This document shows, piece after piece, positions 52,245 to 60,652 of a DNA stretch of 64,000 nucleotides. This stretch comes from JAJTFA01 sp044351265 (GTDB lineage Bacteria; Bacteroidota; Bacteroidia; UKL13-3), in the NCBI GenBank assembly GCA_044351265.1, contig JBILGC010000003.1, positions 39,745-103,744 on the forward strand, written 5' to 3'. Within the stretch, counting starts at the first letter, position 1. The number at the start of each line of letters is the position of its first letter. A model generated the notes under the pieces. It was not told the origin of the DNA and made no database searches. It saw nothing but the letters and a program-made list of their open reading frames with translations. The translations under genes and the position numbers were made by a program.

Positions 52245-54356
52245 TTATTTAATCAGTTTAACTGTTTTTGTGATATTGCCACACTGCACTTTCATGTAGT
52301 ATACTCCTGATTGATAAGCAGCCAGTCCATTTAGCTCAAAAAATGTTGTTTTATTCTGCTCACCTTCCTGCAGCAACATGCCATTGGCATTAAATAAGCT
52401 CCATGAAATATTGCCAGCCATCTCTTCATTGAATTGAAGTTTAATTTTATCTTTAAAAGGAATCGGGAATACACGCAAATTCAGATCCGATGTAAGCGTT
52501 TGTACTGTTACAACTTTAGAATATGCGAATGTTTCATCATAATCAACCTGTTTAATTCTGTAATAAATAAACTGATTGGCGTCTTTATCATAGAATGAGT
52601 AGTCTCTTTGAGTCTTGCTATCACCTTCTCCTTCAACAAATCCAATATCTTCAAAATCAACACCATTAATTGACTTTTGAATAAAAAAGCCTCTATTATT
52701 GGTTTCAGATGCAGTTGCCCAATCAATGATGACTCCTGCCTCTTGGCGATAAGCTGATATATTTAAAAATTGTACGGGTAGCGCTGTATTACATGAATTA
52801 TATACGAAGCCTAACAGAACAGGGTTAGCATTTACTCTATTGTATACGCGGTTAAATCCACCTAATCCATTACTAATAACGCACGCGCGATGTGCCGGAT
52901 TTGGGAAAGTTTCGTGGTTAGCAATTACAGAACTGTCGCCATTAACAAATTTATACTCAAAGGAAGCAGGGCAAACATTGTTCACTATAGCCTGAAAATG
53001 ATTTGGCAAACCTGCAACTGGTGTCATTCTAATTGCACCACTTACCCATGTCGCTGTTCGAAAATTACCAATTACATAAATTCTGCCGAGCGGATCGGGT
53101 GACTGACCGGTTAAATTAACTGCAAAGGTAATGGTAGATGGAGGAGGAATTGGAGCACAAGCAGAGGTAGCACCAAAGCAAGGAATGCTCAATGTGCTAT
53201 CTTTGATAGGAACCAATTCTCTATTTCCCGAAGGCGTTGAAAAGGTTCCTTCCCAGTTAGTAGCACCATTACTGTGAAAGCGAAACTTATACTCAACCGC
53301 AACCCCGGAATCAAGTTGCAATATTCGGTTATAAACATTTGTTGTTCCTGCCCTATTTAGTTTATATCCGTTGCTCCACATAGACAAAGCTGCAACAGAA
53401 CCTGTAACTGTAACAGAATCTATACCCGAGCAATTGCTGTTGGTAACATCAACAGAGAATGTAACATTGTATTTAGGAGCAAAAGCTACAACATAATTAT
53501 TTCCTCCATTATCATTTACCTGAAGGCCACACAATGTTCTATCTAACTCTGTTAGCTGATTTAATCTGGAAAGAGGCAACGTAGAAGTAAATGCATAATA
53601 CCTGATTGAAGTACCTGGAGCCTGCGAAGGTATGATTGCTTGCCACGTTGTATTAGCAGGTGTATTAATTGATGTTGCCTCCAATATCGTAGTAGTGCTA
53701 GTAGATGCAAAAGTTGCGGCACTCGTAAATCTAACAAATACACGTTCACCCGGAGATGGCGCAGCAGAGGTAGTGATATTCACAAGTACATTATTATTAA
53801 CTTGTACACTATGCGAGACATTAGTTGGCGTTACCGGATTATTCAAGGTATAGCCTACATAATATCTGGCATTCACATTGGTATAACCGCAGTCATTAAA
53901 AACAAATGTATACCTGCCGGCTGTACTCATATTTAAACCCATATCCTGACCTGTATTATATGCATCAGCAATATTGATGGAGTCTCTACGGGCCTGAACC
54001 ACGGTATTAAAAACCCATTTGTTTTGAAAACGATTTGTTGAAGGTCCTGATATAAAGAGAAAACCTGCATTACTTCCTCCTGCCATATTAGAATTGGAAA
54101 CATCACCGCCCGTTACCTGGGCATTATATGTTTTGACCCACTGTCCTCTGCCATCGGTTGGATTACCGATTGTAGTGGTAATTCTTCTGTAGGTAGCATT
54201 TGCTGCAGCTGATGTGCCATAACTATTCATACTGCCGGTTACCTGAACAGGTTCTCCTGAAAAGATATTTTGTGCATGAAGATGCAAGGAGCTAAATGCA
54301 AAAAGAATCACCAAGGTTAAACAACTAACCTTTAATAAAAGTAATTTCATTTTCAT
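52245..54356 (-). CDS. T9SS-secreted protein with CBM20-like starch-binding domains
   Basis: 703 residues. Signal peptide 1-29 (ending LHAQ). Residues ~30-290 form a Bacteroidota-specific beta module shared with the next gene. Residues ~296-390 match CBM20: DSVTVTGSVAALSMWSNGYKLN, SGVAVEYKFRFHSNGATNWEG, SGNREL. A second, weaker module (~409-512: RIYVIGNFRTATWVSGAIRM, FEYKFVNGD) follows. Then an FnIII-like region (NRGFFIQKSINGVDFEDIG) and a T9SS sorting domain (~627-703, LRVFPIPFKDKIKLQF ... SGVYYMKVQCG). No catalytic domain. Probably a cell-surface starch-binding protein; last gene of the amylase operon, 11 bases after its paralogue. Confidence 0.82.
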   Translation of the reverse strand: MKMKLLLLKVSCLTLVILFAFSSLHLHAQNIFSGEPVQVTGSMNSYGTSAAANATYRRITTTIGNPTDGRGQWVKTYNAQVTGGDVSNSNMAGGSNAGFLFISGPSTNRFQNKWVFNTVVQARRDSINIADAYNTGQDMGLNMSTAGRYTFVFNDCGYTNVNARYYVGYTLNNPVTPTNVSHSVQVNNNVLVNITTSAAPSPGERVFVRFTSAATFASTSTTTILEATSINTPANTTWQAIIPSQAPGTSIRYYAFTSTLPLSRLNQLTELDRTLCGLQVNDNGGNNYVVAFAPKYNVTFSVDVTNSNCSGIDSVTVTGSVAALSMWSNGYKLNRAGTTNVYNRILQLDSGVAVEYKFRFHSNGATNWEGTFSTPSGNRELVPIKDSTLSIPCFGATSACAPIPPPSTITFAVNLTGQSPDPLGRIYVIGNFRTATWVSGAIRMTPVAGLPNHFQAIVNNVCPASFEYKFVNGDSSVIANHETFPNPAHRACVISNGLGGFNRVYNRVNANPVLLGFVYNSCNTALPVQFLNISAYRQEAGVIIDWATASETNNRGFFIQKSINGVDFEDIGFVEGEGDSKTQRDYSFYDKDANQFIYYRIKQVDYDETFAYSKVVTVQTLTSDLNLRVFPIPFKDKIKLQFNEEMAGNISWSLFNANGMLLQEGEQNKTTFFELNGLAAYQSGVYYMKVQCGNITKTVKLIK

Positions 54357-54367
54357 AGATTCATTTT

Positions 54368-56950
54368 TTAAAGTTTAATTAATTTAAATATTCGGGTATT
54401 GGTATGGTTTTGTATGGTTAAAAAGTAAAGTCCTGTGGGCAGATTATGTGTTTCGATATAATAACCTCTGCTAAGATCATCCGTCTCAAAACATATAGCG
54501 CCTGTTAAGTTTGCAATGGTTATCTTAGAATGTGAATTTTCCTCGCTAAAGAAAAGCTTATCATTAACCGGATTGGGATAGAAAATACTATTGTATTCTG
54601 ATAATGGTAATAAACCCGTAGTGCCAATGGCCACTGAAATAGATACAGTATCTGCGCAAGTTTCCGCTGGAAATACGCTAATTCTTCCGGAATTTCCACT
54701 TTGCCAAACTACTTTTACTTGAGCTGTTACACCACCTTCAACTAACTTGCCATTATTACTAACATCCCAAAAATAAACACTGAAATTTTTATTGGCAGCT
54801 TCATAGCTAACTGTATCTGCAATTTTCACTTGTTTTTTACCAATAATACTATCTACACCCAAAGGCTGGCATACTGTAATAGCTAATTGCCTCTGATTAC
54901 TGCATGTATCGTTGGCTTTTACCTTTAAGTTAAACGTACCCGCAGTAGTCCACTTTATTGCAATTTTATTTGTGCCCGCACCAGTTTGGATAGATCCTCC
55001 GTTCACATCCCAAATTGCATTCAATCCAACAGGTAAGGTTGTTTGATACTCATATGTTTCATTAATAATTACAAAAGTAGGTCCGGTAACTTCCCCAATC
55101 GATGCGGGGAAACGCCTTATTATTTCAAGTGTTGAACTAATGATGGTTTTTGATGGTGAAACCAATCTAACCAAACATTTACCTGCAATAACCGGAGCAG
55201 GAACGGTAATATTAGTTTGGCCCACCTGATTAAATAACCTTACAGTTCCTGCATTGATAGGCTGGGCGAAACTACCCGATGTATCTGAAATTTCAATCAC
55301 AAAAGTAGTATCCGTATATTGTGCAGAACGAAGTTTATACTGTATAGTTACAATATTATTTCCGCATACAATATTTGGAATAGGATTACTGATTTGAACT
55401 TCCTCTTTTTTACTGCACTTGTTAAACAAAAACTCAGCTTCTTCTGAATTACCTGATAAATTTCTGACCAATATTCTATTGAATCCCCCAAGGCCATTGT
55501 TCACCAAACAGCCTCTTTCATTTGGATCTGGAAATGATTCTGAATTTGCTGCAAGCGAACTATCTCCATTCATAAATTTATATAACAAGGTATCTACACA
55601 TACTTGCGTTGTAAGCTCAAACAAACCAGGCTTGCCAGATACAGGCTGCATCCTGACTGCCCCAGACTGCCACTGTGGTTGTGTGAAATTACCAATGACA
55701 TAAACCTTTAGCTGGGGATCGGGAGTTATCTCAGATAAATCAACTCTTAACTTTACTGCAGATGGCGGCCAAACAACACCACACTGCCCCTGCTCACTAA
55801 AACAATAAGCAGGAAGCAAACTATCCTTTAAAATTCTTATCTCCCTGTTACCACTTAAGGTTGAAAAATTACTCTCCCAAGTTGTTACACCTTTTATATG
55901 GTATCTGTATTTATACTCAAGTAATATACCCGAATCCAGCATAAATGTATCTGTATACAATAAGCCGTTTGCTTTTAATTTGCGAGCGTACACCCAGCTA
56001 CCAATAGCAGGATGGTTACCTGTTAGTGTAACTGAATCTAAAGCAGTGCATGCCAATGGTCGCATATCCAACCGAAATATTTGTCTATATCTGGGCACAA
56101 AAGCATGTTGAAAGTTGAGACCATTATTATCAATCACCTGCAATGCGCTTAGCGATTTTCCTGTTTCATTTAAAGCATTGAGTTGTGCTTCCGTTAGTGT
56201 AGAGGTGAAAAAATAATACATAATAGAGGTTCCGGATGCAGCTACTGGCAAGGATACCTGCCATAGCGTATCAGCAGGTGAATTGATTGAGGCGCATGCA
56301 AGAACATTGCTATTTGAACCGGAGGCAAAGTTTGTACCGGATGTGTAACGGACATAGACCCGCTCTGTAGCAGAAGGTTTGGCAGAGGTGCAAACCTGCA
56401 ATTGCAATACATTGTTGGGAAGCACCTGCATTACAGCTCCGCTTAATTGCACAGGCTGGTTTTGGGTATAACCTACATAAAAGAAACCATTGGTTGCAGT
56501 ATAGCCACAGTCGTTAAAAACAAAAGTATACCTACCCGGTGTACTCATGTTTAAACCCATATCCTGACCAAAATTATAGGCCGAGATTGTATTGATGGTA
56601 TCTAATTTTGCCTGACCAACTCCTGAAAAAACCCATTTATTTTGAAACCTGTTTGATGATGGTCCTGAAATAAATAAAAAGCCTCCACCCGAGCCACCGG
56701 ACATATTTATATTACTTACATCTCCGCCTGTTGGCTGTGAGTTATAGGTTTTAACCCATTGCCCTCTACCATCTGTAGGATTTCCTGACGTAGTGGTAAT
56801 CCTTCGGTAGGTAGAGTTGGTTGCAGCTGCTGTGGTAAAGCTATTCATGGTGCCTGTAACCTGTAGCGGCTCTCCTGAAAATATGTTCTGAGCAAGGGCG
56901 AGTTCAACGGAAACCGTAAATAGAAATGAGTAAAGGAAGAGTAGTTTCAT
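54368..56950 (-). CDS. T9SS-secreted CBM20-like paralogue with Ig/PKD-like insert
   Basis: 860 residues. Same plan as its downstream neighbour: signal peptide 1-20, shared N-terminal module, a CBM20-like domain (DSVTLTGNHPAIGSWVYARKLK, GILLEYKYRYHIKGVTTWES, SGNREI), a second module (KVYVIGNFTQPQWQSGAVRM), and a T9SS sorting domain (NSIFYPNPVNDKLFF ... TGLYFLTIQNHTN). Between them ~530-770 adds PKD/Ig-like beta domains (FVIINETYEYQTTLPVGLNAIWDVNGG; ISDTSGSFAQPINAG). It clearly arose with the other gene by tandem duplication. Non-catalytic; probably binds starch or glycogen at the surface. Confidence 0.82.
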   Translation of the reverse strand: MKLLFLYSFLFTVSVELALAQNIFSGEPLQVTGTMNSFTTAAATNSTYRRITTTSGNPTDGRGQWVKTYNSQPTGGDVSNINMSGGSGGGFLFISGPSSNRFQNKWVFSGVGQAKLDTINTISAYNFGQDMGLNMSTPGRYTFVFNDCGYTATNGFFYVGYTQNQPVQLSGAVMQVLPNNVLQLQVCTSAKPSATERVYVRYTSGTNFASGSNSNVLACASINSPADTLWQVSLPVAASGTSIMYYFFTSTLTEAQLNALNETGKSLSALQVIDNNGLNFQHAFVPRYRQIFRLDMRPLACTALDSVTLTGNHPAIGSWVYARKLKANGLLYTDTFMLDSGILLEYKYRYHIKGVTTWESNFSTLSGNREIRILKDSLLPAYCFSEQGQCGVVWPPSAVKLRVDLSEITPDPQLKVYVIGNFTQPQWQSGAVRMQPVSGKPGLFELTTQVCVDTLLYKFMNGDSSLAANSESFPDPNERGCLVNNGLGGFNRILVRNLSGNSEEAEFLFNKCSKKEEVQISNPIPNIVCGNNIVTIQYKLRSAQYTDTTFVIEISDTSGSFAQPINAGTVRLFNQVGQTNITVPAPVIAGKCLVRLVSPSKTIISSTLEIIRRFPASIGEVTGPTFVIINETYEYQTTLPVGLNAIWDVNGGSIQTGAGTNKIAIKWTTAGTFNLKVKANDTCSNQRQLAITVCQPLGVDSIIGKKQVKIADTVSYEAANKNFSVYFWDVSNNGKLVEGGVTAQVKVVWQSGNSGRISVFPAETCADTVSISVAIGTTGLLPLSEYNSIFYPNPVNDKLFFSEENSHSKITIANLTGAICFETDDLSRGYYIETHNLPTGLYFLTIQNHTNTRIFKLIKL

Positions 56951-56958
56951 GGGCCGGC

Positions 56959-59754
56959 TTAATGTTTTATCAGAATTTTCTTTATTTCATTGGTTTGGGA
57001 AGTACTTACTCTTAGTAGATACAGACCATCTGCAACCCCGCTGATTTCCAATTCCCCTTCATTACCTATATCATCTGCCTGCAGTATAATTTTACCTGAA
57101 CAGTCCATCAAAATAACGGATGAAATTGGCTGCTTCAGAGATTGAATAACCAACTTATCGTTTGCAGGGTTTGGAAACACATTGCTCAATTTACTTATTT
57201 GTAAATCCGAAAGTCCCACAGGATTTACCGGTTTTGTATTTAGTTTAAGGTCTGTATAAACAACATAATCTCCGGGTTGAAGTGAAACCGTTTGATTCAC
57301 ATTGGTTACATTAATAGAATCTCCCGTAATATAATTATACCACCATCCTGTATGCTGAAACCCCGGTGTAAGGTTGAGCGCAACCACATCAAAGTTTCCT
57401 GCAATAAGCGTATTCATGCTATCGTGGTTTACTTTTAAAATCTTACCTGTACTTACAACATTGTAAACATAATTGTCTGAAGAGAATGAAACATGTTGCT
57501 TTAATCTGGCAAGTGCTCCTACCTGACTCAAAGTGGCTACCCGTTCAGGATTATTCAGATATTCCCATTTAAAGGGCTTGTTTCCTGTTCTTCCATTGGT
57601 ATTGATTGAAATTTCATAACCCAACTCTCCGCCCTGCCATATCATTTTGGGCCCTTTTTGCGGAAGCAATAACGCATGGTAAGCAGCTACCCGTTTAAGT
57701 GCATTACTTAAGTTTTTTGTGCTGTACGATCCGCTGACATTTCCGTAATTTAGTGCAAAAAACATCACACGTTCTTCATCATGGCTTTCGGCATAGGTTA
57801 CTAGATTCGGGAAATTCCAACCACGTGTTTTATAGTTACCCCAGCTTAAGTTCGCTTTAGAATTATTATAACCCATCATTGCCTCAGCATAAGCTTCCGT
57901 TAATTTACCCCATAGCATAAAGCCCATATTGGCCAAAACCGTTTCTTCTGAATTATCACCTAGATGCTCCAAAATTAAATAGGCATCTGGTGCATATTTG
58001 ATAATTTCATTTCTTATTCTACTCCAGATATTAATACGTGACTGATCATAAGCACTCCATGCGGCTACATCTCCTAAGGTGTTTTTCTGGGTAAATCCTT
58101 TAGAAAGATCAAATCTGTAGCCATCAATTTTATATTCTGTAAGCCAGAATTTAAGAACCCTGTCTGTAAAATCCTTTACCGCATTTGCTTCGTGATTATA
58201 ATCATACCCTACACCATAAGGATGCTTATCTACCTCATTAAACCATGGGTTTTGAGGGGTTGGCTGCCCATACTGGCCGGCAGCCGGATTAAAGTACATC
58301 CTTACCTGCGGATTCTGACCAAAGGAATGATTAAGCACAACATCCAAAACCACTGCAATTCCATTGGCATGACATACATCAACAAATGCTTTAAAATCAT
58401 TTTTGGTTCCATAATATTTATCAATGGCAAAATAGAACATCGGGTTATAGCCCCAACTTTCATTTCCCTCGAACTCCATAATTGGCATAACTTTTACACA
58501 ATTTACACCAACCCTTTTCAGGTAGCTAATGGTATCAATCATTGTTTTAAAATCATGCTTGCCAATAAAGTCTCTTATTAGTAATTCATAAATAACAAGC
58601 TGATCATTGGTGGGCTTTTTAAAATTGGTCACTTTCCATTCGTAGGCAGGTTGACCAATTTGCAAAACCGAAACCACCTCATTGGTTTTACCTGTTGGAT
58701 AAGGTTTCAAATTGGGATATGTTTCTGCACTAATCCAGGGGTCATTCCAAGGGTCAAGGTACTTCTCAGCATACACATCAGCTACTTTCATCTGCCCATC
58801 ATCAATGCTATATTGAAAACCATACTCCAAACCTTTTTTTAATCCTGTTATCGTTAACCAATACCTGTTTTGGTCAGGAGTTTTTCTCATCAAATAGTCT
58901 GTATCAAACTCCCAGTTGTTAAAATCGCCAACTACATAAACAAAACTTTTGGATGGGGCAAACAACTGCAAGGTAACCGTAGAGTCATTGATATAGTTAA
59001 TGCCATCCATAATACCCGAAGGGGCAGCAGCAACAATGGGATTTAATCTGGGCATGATATAACTGCTGTCATATGATTTTGTGCCGTTGGAGTTACCCTC
59101 TAATACCAAATTAAGTCTACTGCTACCTAAAGCCGCAAGGGTATTCTTATAGGTTAATGAACTGGCACCAACAGCCTGCGCAACTTGCGTACCGTTGGCA
59201 TAAAGTATAAGGTTGGCCGGAGTTGATGCAGTTGCCGAAACCGTGAATGAATCTGATAAATTGAAAAAACTTCCCTTTTGAGGACTGTTTAACTTAGCCT
59301 GAAAACCGCCCTGATTAATATCAATAAAAATATCTCCGCCCGAAGTAGTCTTGCCTGTTTTTGTGCCATCAGCGTTTCTAAATACCAAAGCCAATCGAAG
59401 CACCGCTTCTCCTGAAGGAATGCCATAATAAGTTCTTATATTACCGATATTTAAGGTGTACAAGTTAGACGTGCCAATACGAGTTAATAGCGCTTTTGGC
59501 AAATTGGTTGTCCAGTTGGCAATCACATATCTCCAGTCAGAACCCGAAGTACTTGCTGAAGTAATAACTCCAGTATGGGCATATATGGTATTCTCTCCAA
59601 GCAATCCTCCACTACCCTGAGATGCATCGAAAGTAATGACAACACCATTATCATCAGCTGTAGCAAATGGCGGGTTAATGGTAACAAGCTGGGCAGCCAT
59701 TTTTCCGGTGTATAGGCAAAACAAAAAAGTCAGCAAAGTAAAGTGCTTCATCAT
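56959..59754 (-). CDS. T9SS-secreted alpha-amylase-family glycoside hydrolase (GH13)
   Basis: 931 residues. Signal peptide 1-21 (KMAAQ). N-terminal beta domains to ~250, then a CBM48-like domain (~255-345: VTLQLFAPSKSFVYVVGDFNNWE). The GH13 catalytic barrel (~380-700) has all four motifs: DVVLNH (471-476), GYRFDLSKG with nucleophile Asp549, LILEH with acid/base Glu596, and ESHDEER with Asp659. A C-terminal beta domain and a T9SS sorting domain follow (SNVFPNPANDKLVIQ ... DGLYLLRVSTS). It hydrolyses alpha-1,4-glucans (starch/glycogen) outside the cell. First gene of the operon with two CBM20-like proteins; no SusC/SusD pair accompanies it. Confidence 0.93.
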   Translation of the reverse strand: MMKHFTLLTFLFCLYTGKMAAQLVTINPPFATADDNGVVITFDASQGSGGLLGENTIYAHTGVITSASTSGSDWRYVIANWTTNLPKALLTRIGTSNLYTLNIGNIRTYYGIPSGEAVLRLALVFRNADGTKTGKTTSGGDIFIDINQGGFQAKLNSPQKGSFFNLSDSFTVSATASTPANLILYANGTQVAQAVGASSLTYKNTLAALGSSRLNLVLEGNSNGTKSYDSSYIMPRLNPIVAAAPSGIMDGINYINDSTVTLQLFAPSKSFVYVVGDFNNWEFDTDYLMRKTPDQNRYWLTITGLKKGLEYGFQYSIDDGQMKVADVYAEKYLDPWNDPWISAETYPNLKPYPTGKTNEVVSVLQIGQPAYEWKVTNFKKPTNDQLVIYELLIRDFIGKHDFKTMIDTISYLKRVGVNCVKVMPIMEFEGNESWGYNPMFYFAIDKYYGTKNDFKAFVDVCHANGIAVVLDVVLNHSFGQNPQVRMYFNPAAGQYGQPTPQNPWFNEVDKHPYGVGYDYNHEANAVKDFTDRVLKFWLTEYKIDGYRFDLSKGFTQKNTLGDVAAWSAYDQSRINIWSRIRNEIIKYAPDAYLILEHLGDNSEETVLANMGFMLWGKLTEAYAEAMMGYNNSKANLSWGNYKTRGWNFPNLVTYAESHDEERVMFFALNYGNVSGSYSTKNLSNALKRVAAYHALLLPQKGPKMIWQGGELGYEISINTNGRTGNKPFKWEYLNNPERVATLSQVGALARLKQHVSFSSDNYVYNVVSTGKILKVNHDSMNTLIAGNFDVVALNLTPGFQHTGWWYNYITGDSINVTNVNQTVSLQPGDYVVYTDLKLNTKPVNPVGLSDLQISKLSNVFPNPANDKLVIQSLKQPISSVILMDCSGKIILQADDIGNEGELEISGVADGLYLLRVSTSQTNEIKKILIKH

Positions 59755-59816
59755 ATATTATCTTTAATAGTAAAGGATTTTTAATCAACTATCAAATATA
59801 GCAGATACTGTTTTAA

Positions 59817-59993
59817 ATATCAATAAATGTAAAAATTACACTTAGTAGTAAAAACAGAAAAGAAGAAGGTATTACCGTAACTTATTCTGCTGATAATAAT
59901 AGCGGATTGGATAAACCGAAAATTAGAGCAAATCTGATTTTATTTCCTGAAAGAACTGTCAATCAAAAAAAGGATATGAAATTACACCGATGA
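59817..59993 (+). pseudogene. Possible remnant of a secreted-protein gene
   Basis: An open frame of 58 codons without a start codon, bounded by TAA and TGA. It reads like protein (EGITVTYSADNNSGLDKPKIR then ANLILFPERTV), with alternating beta-strand character, and vaguely resembles the C-terminal strand region of DUF1223/Omp28-type thioredoxin-like proteins. The missing start and short length suggest a decayed gene end. The resemblance is weak and could be chance. Confidence 0.25.
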
Positions 59994-60037
59994 AAAATTT
60001 GCCTTTATAATGCCGTAAATAAGCTGCAGGTACTTAA

Positions 60038-60169
60038 TTATTCAATTAAACCCATTATTAAACCAGCAATAGTAGCTACGAAACCGCCTGTTCCAATGGC
60101 AAGAAGGCCCAAAAACATTACACATCCATCATCTCCCTTTAAGCGTGGATTATTTAACAATAGAAACAT
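60038..60169 (-). CDS. 43-residue putative two-helix membrane protein
   Basis: Begins ATG at 60169 and ends TAA. Sequence MFLLLNNPRLKGDDGCVM followed by the long hydrophobic stretch FLGLLAIGTGGFVATIAGLIMGLIE. The frame remains open upstream for nine further codons to a TAG, with TTG/CTG alternatives that would lengthen the first helix (LTLAVLFMFLLL). The charged DDGC loop and Gly-rich helix look like a real small membrane protein. No family is recognised, no upstream promoter is obvious, and it stands alone, so it is only a candidate. Confidence 0.45.
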   Translation of the reverse strand: MFLLLNNPRLKGDDGCVMFLGLLAIGTGGFVATIAGLIMGLIE

Positions 60170-60373
60170 AAACAATACAGCAAGTGTCAGTTGCCGCTAG
60201 GCTTGTATGGCATTTAAATTATCCAGAAGTACGTTTTGTTACAAGGCCTTTTAGTATTTCAGTATAGGGTTGCATACAAGCAATACTAGGGCATAAAAAG
60301 AGGGACTCTCCGAAAGGGGCAAGCATAAAAAACCCTTAAGAATCTTCTTACACGGTTACCGGATGGTATGGTT

Positions 60374-60386
60374 CCCCCGACACAAG
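60374..60386 (-). repeat. 13-base duplicate of the tRNA-Phe variable/T-arm region
   Basis: CCCCCGACACAAG here is repeated exactly at 60468-60480 inside the tRNA-Phe gene, 94 bases away and on the 3' side of the tRNA. Partial 3' copies of tRNAs are typical of attachment-site remnants left by tRNA-targeting integrases, but no integrase is nearby. Confidence 0.4.
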
Positions 60387-60406
60387 CATTTCCAATATGG
60401 CAAGAA

Positions 60407-60447
60407 CAAAACAAAAAGCCCCGATAAAATCGAGGCTTTTTGTTTTG
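60407..60447 (-). terminator. Terminator of tRNA-Phe
   Basis: A perfect 14-bp stem (CAAAACAAAAAGCC / GGCTTTTTGTTTTG) with an inner CGAT/ATCG pair and AAA tip, beginning at the base right after the tRNA 3' end. On the minus strand it finishes in a T-rich run. It could act in both directions. Confidence 0.88.
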
Positions 60448-60520
60448 TGGTGTGGGAGGGAATCGAACCCCCGACACAAGGATTTTCAGTCCTTTGCTCT
60501 ACCAACTGAGCTACCGCACC
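60448..60520 (-). tRNA. tRNA-Phe (anticodon GAA)
   Basis: 73 bases on the minus strand. Acceptor GGTGCGG, D-arm GCTCAGTTGGTAGAGC, anticodon arm AAGGA-CTGAAAA-TCCTT with anticodon GAA, variable loop GTGTC, T-arm GGGGG-TTCGATT-CCCTC, 3' acceptor CCACACC and discriminator A. CCA is not encoded. The acceptor stem has one non-Watson-Crick position, C5 opposite A68 (base 60453 on the + strand reads t where c would give a C-G pair). A strong hairpin terminator follows immediately. Confidence 0.97.
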
Positions 60521-60652
60521 TTTTAATAGAGGGGTGCAAATCTAAACTTTTTCCTTTTCTGTCCAAAAAAAATATCAGAAATAAGCTATTGCTCTTATCC
60601 TTGATGGCAAGTGGCAACTTTTTTCTATTATTGTATCCAAGCATTTGTACCG

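Larger units (their letters stand above)
59755..60447. other. Long intergenic stretch before tRNA-Phe
   Basis: About 690 bases between the amylase start and the tRNA terminator. It holds a possible gene remnant (59817-59993, +), a 43-residue membrane ORF (60038-60169, -), a 13-base partial copy of the tRNA-Phe 3' half (60374-60386) and the tRNA terminator hairpin. In 60170-60373 I see nothing supportable: short ORFs there have no family features. Confidence 0.6.

Noticed and set aside
52245..59754. A SusCD polysaccharide utilisation locus
   Set aside because: No SusC-type receptor, SusD lipoprotein or SusR-like regulator is adjacent; the genes encode T9SS cargo only.
60286..60477. 63-codon minus-strand ORF over the tRNA-Phe 3' end and its terminator
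   Set aside because: It reads through the tRNA and terminator hairpin, starting SGVRFPPTPQ, a well-known type of false ORF next to tRNA genes; no signal, no family, and it overlaps a functional RNA.
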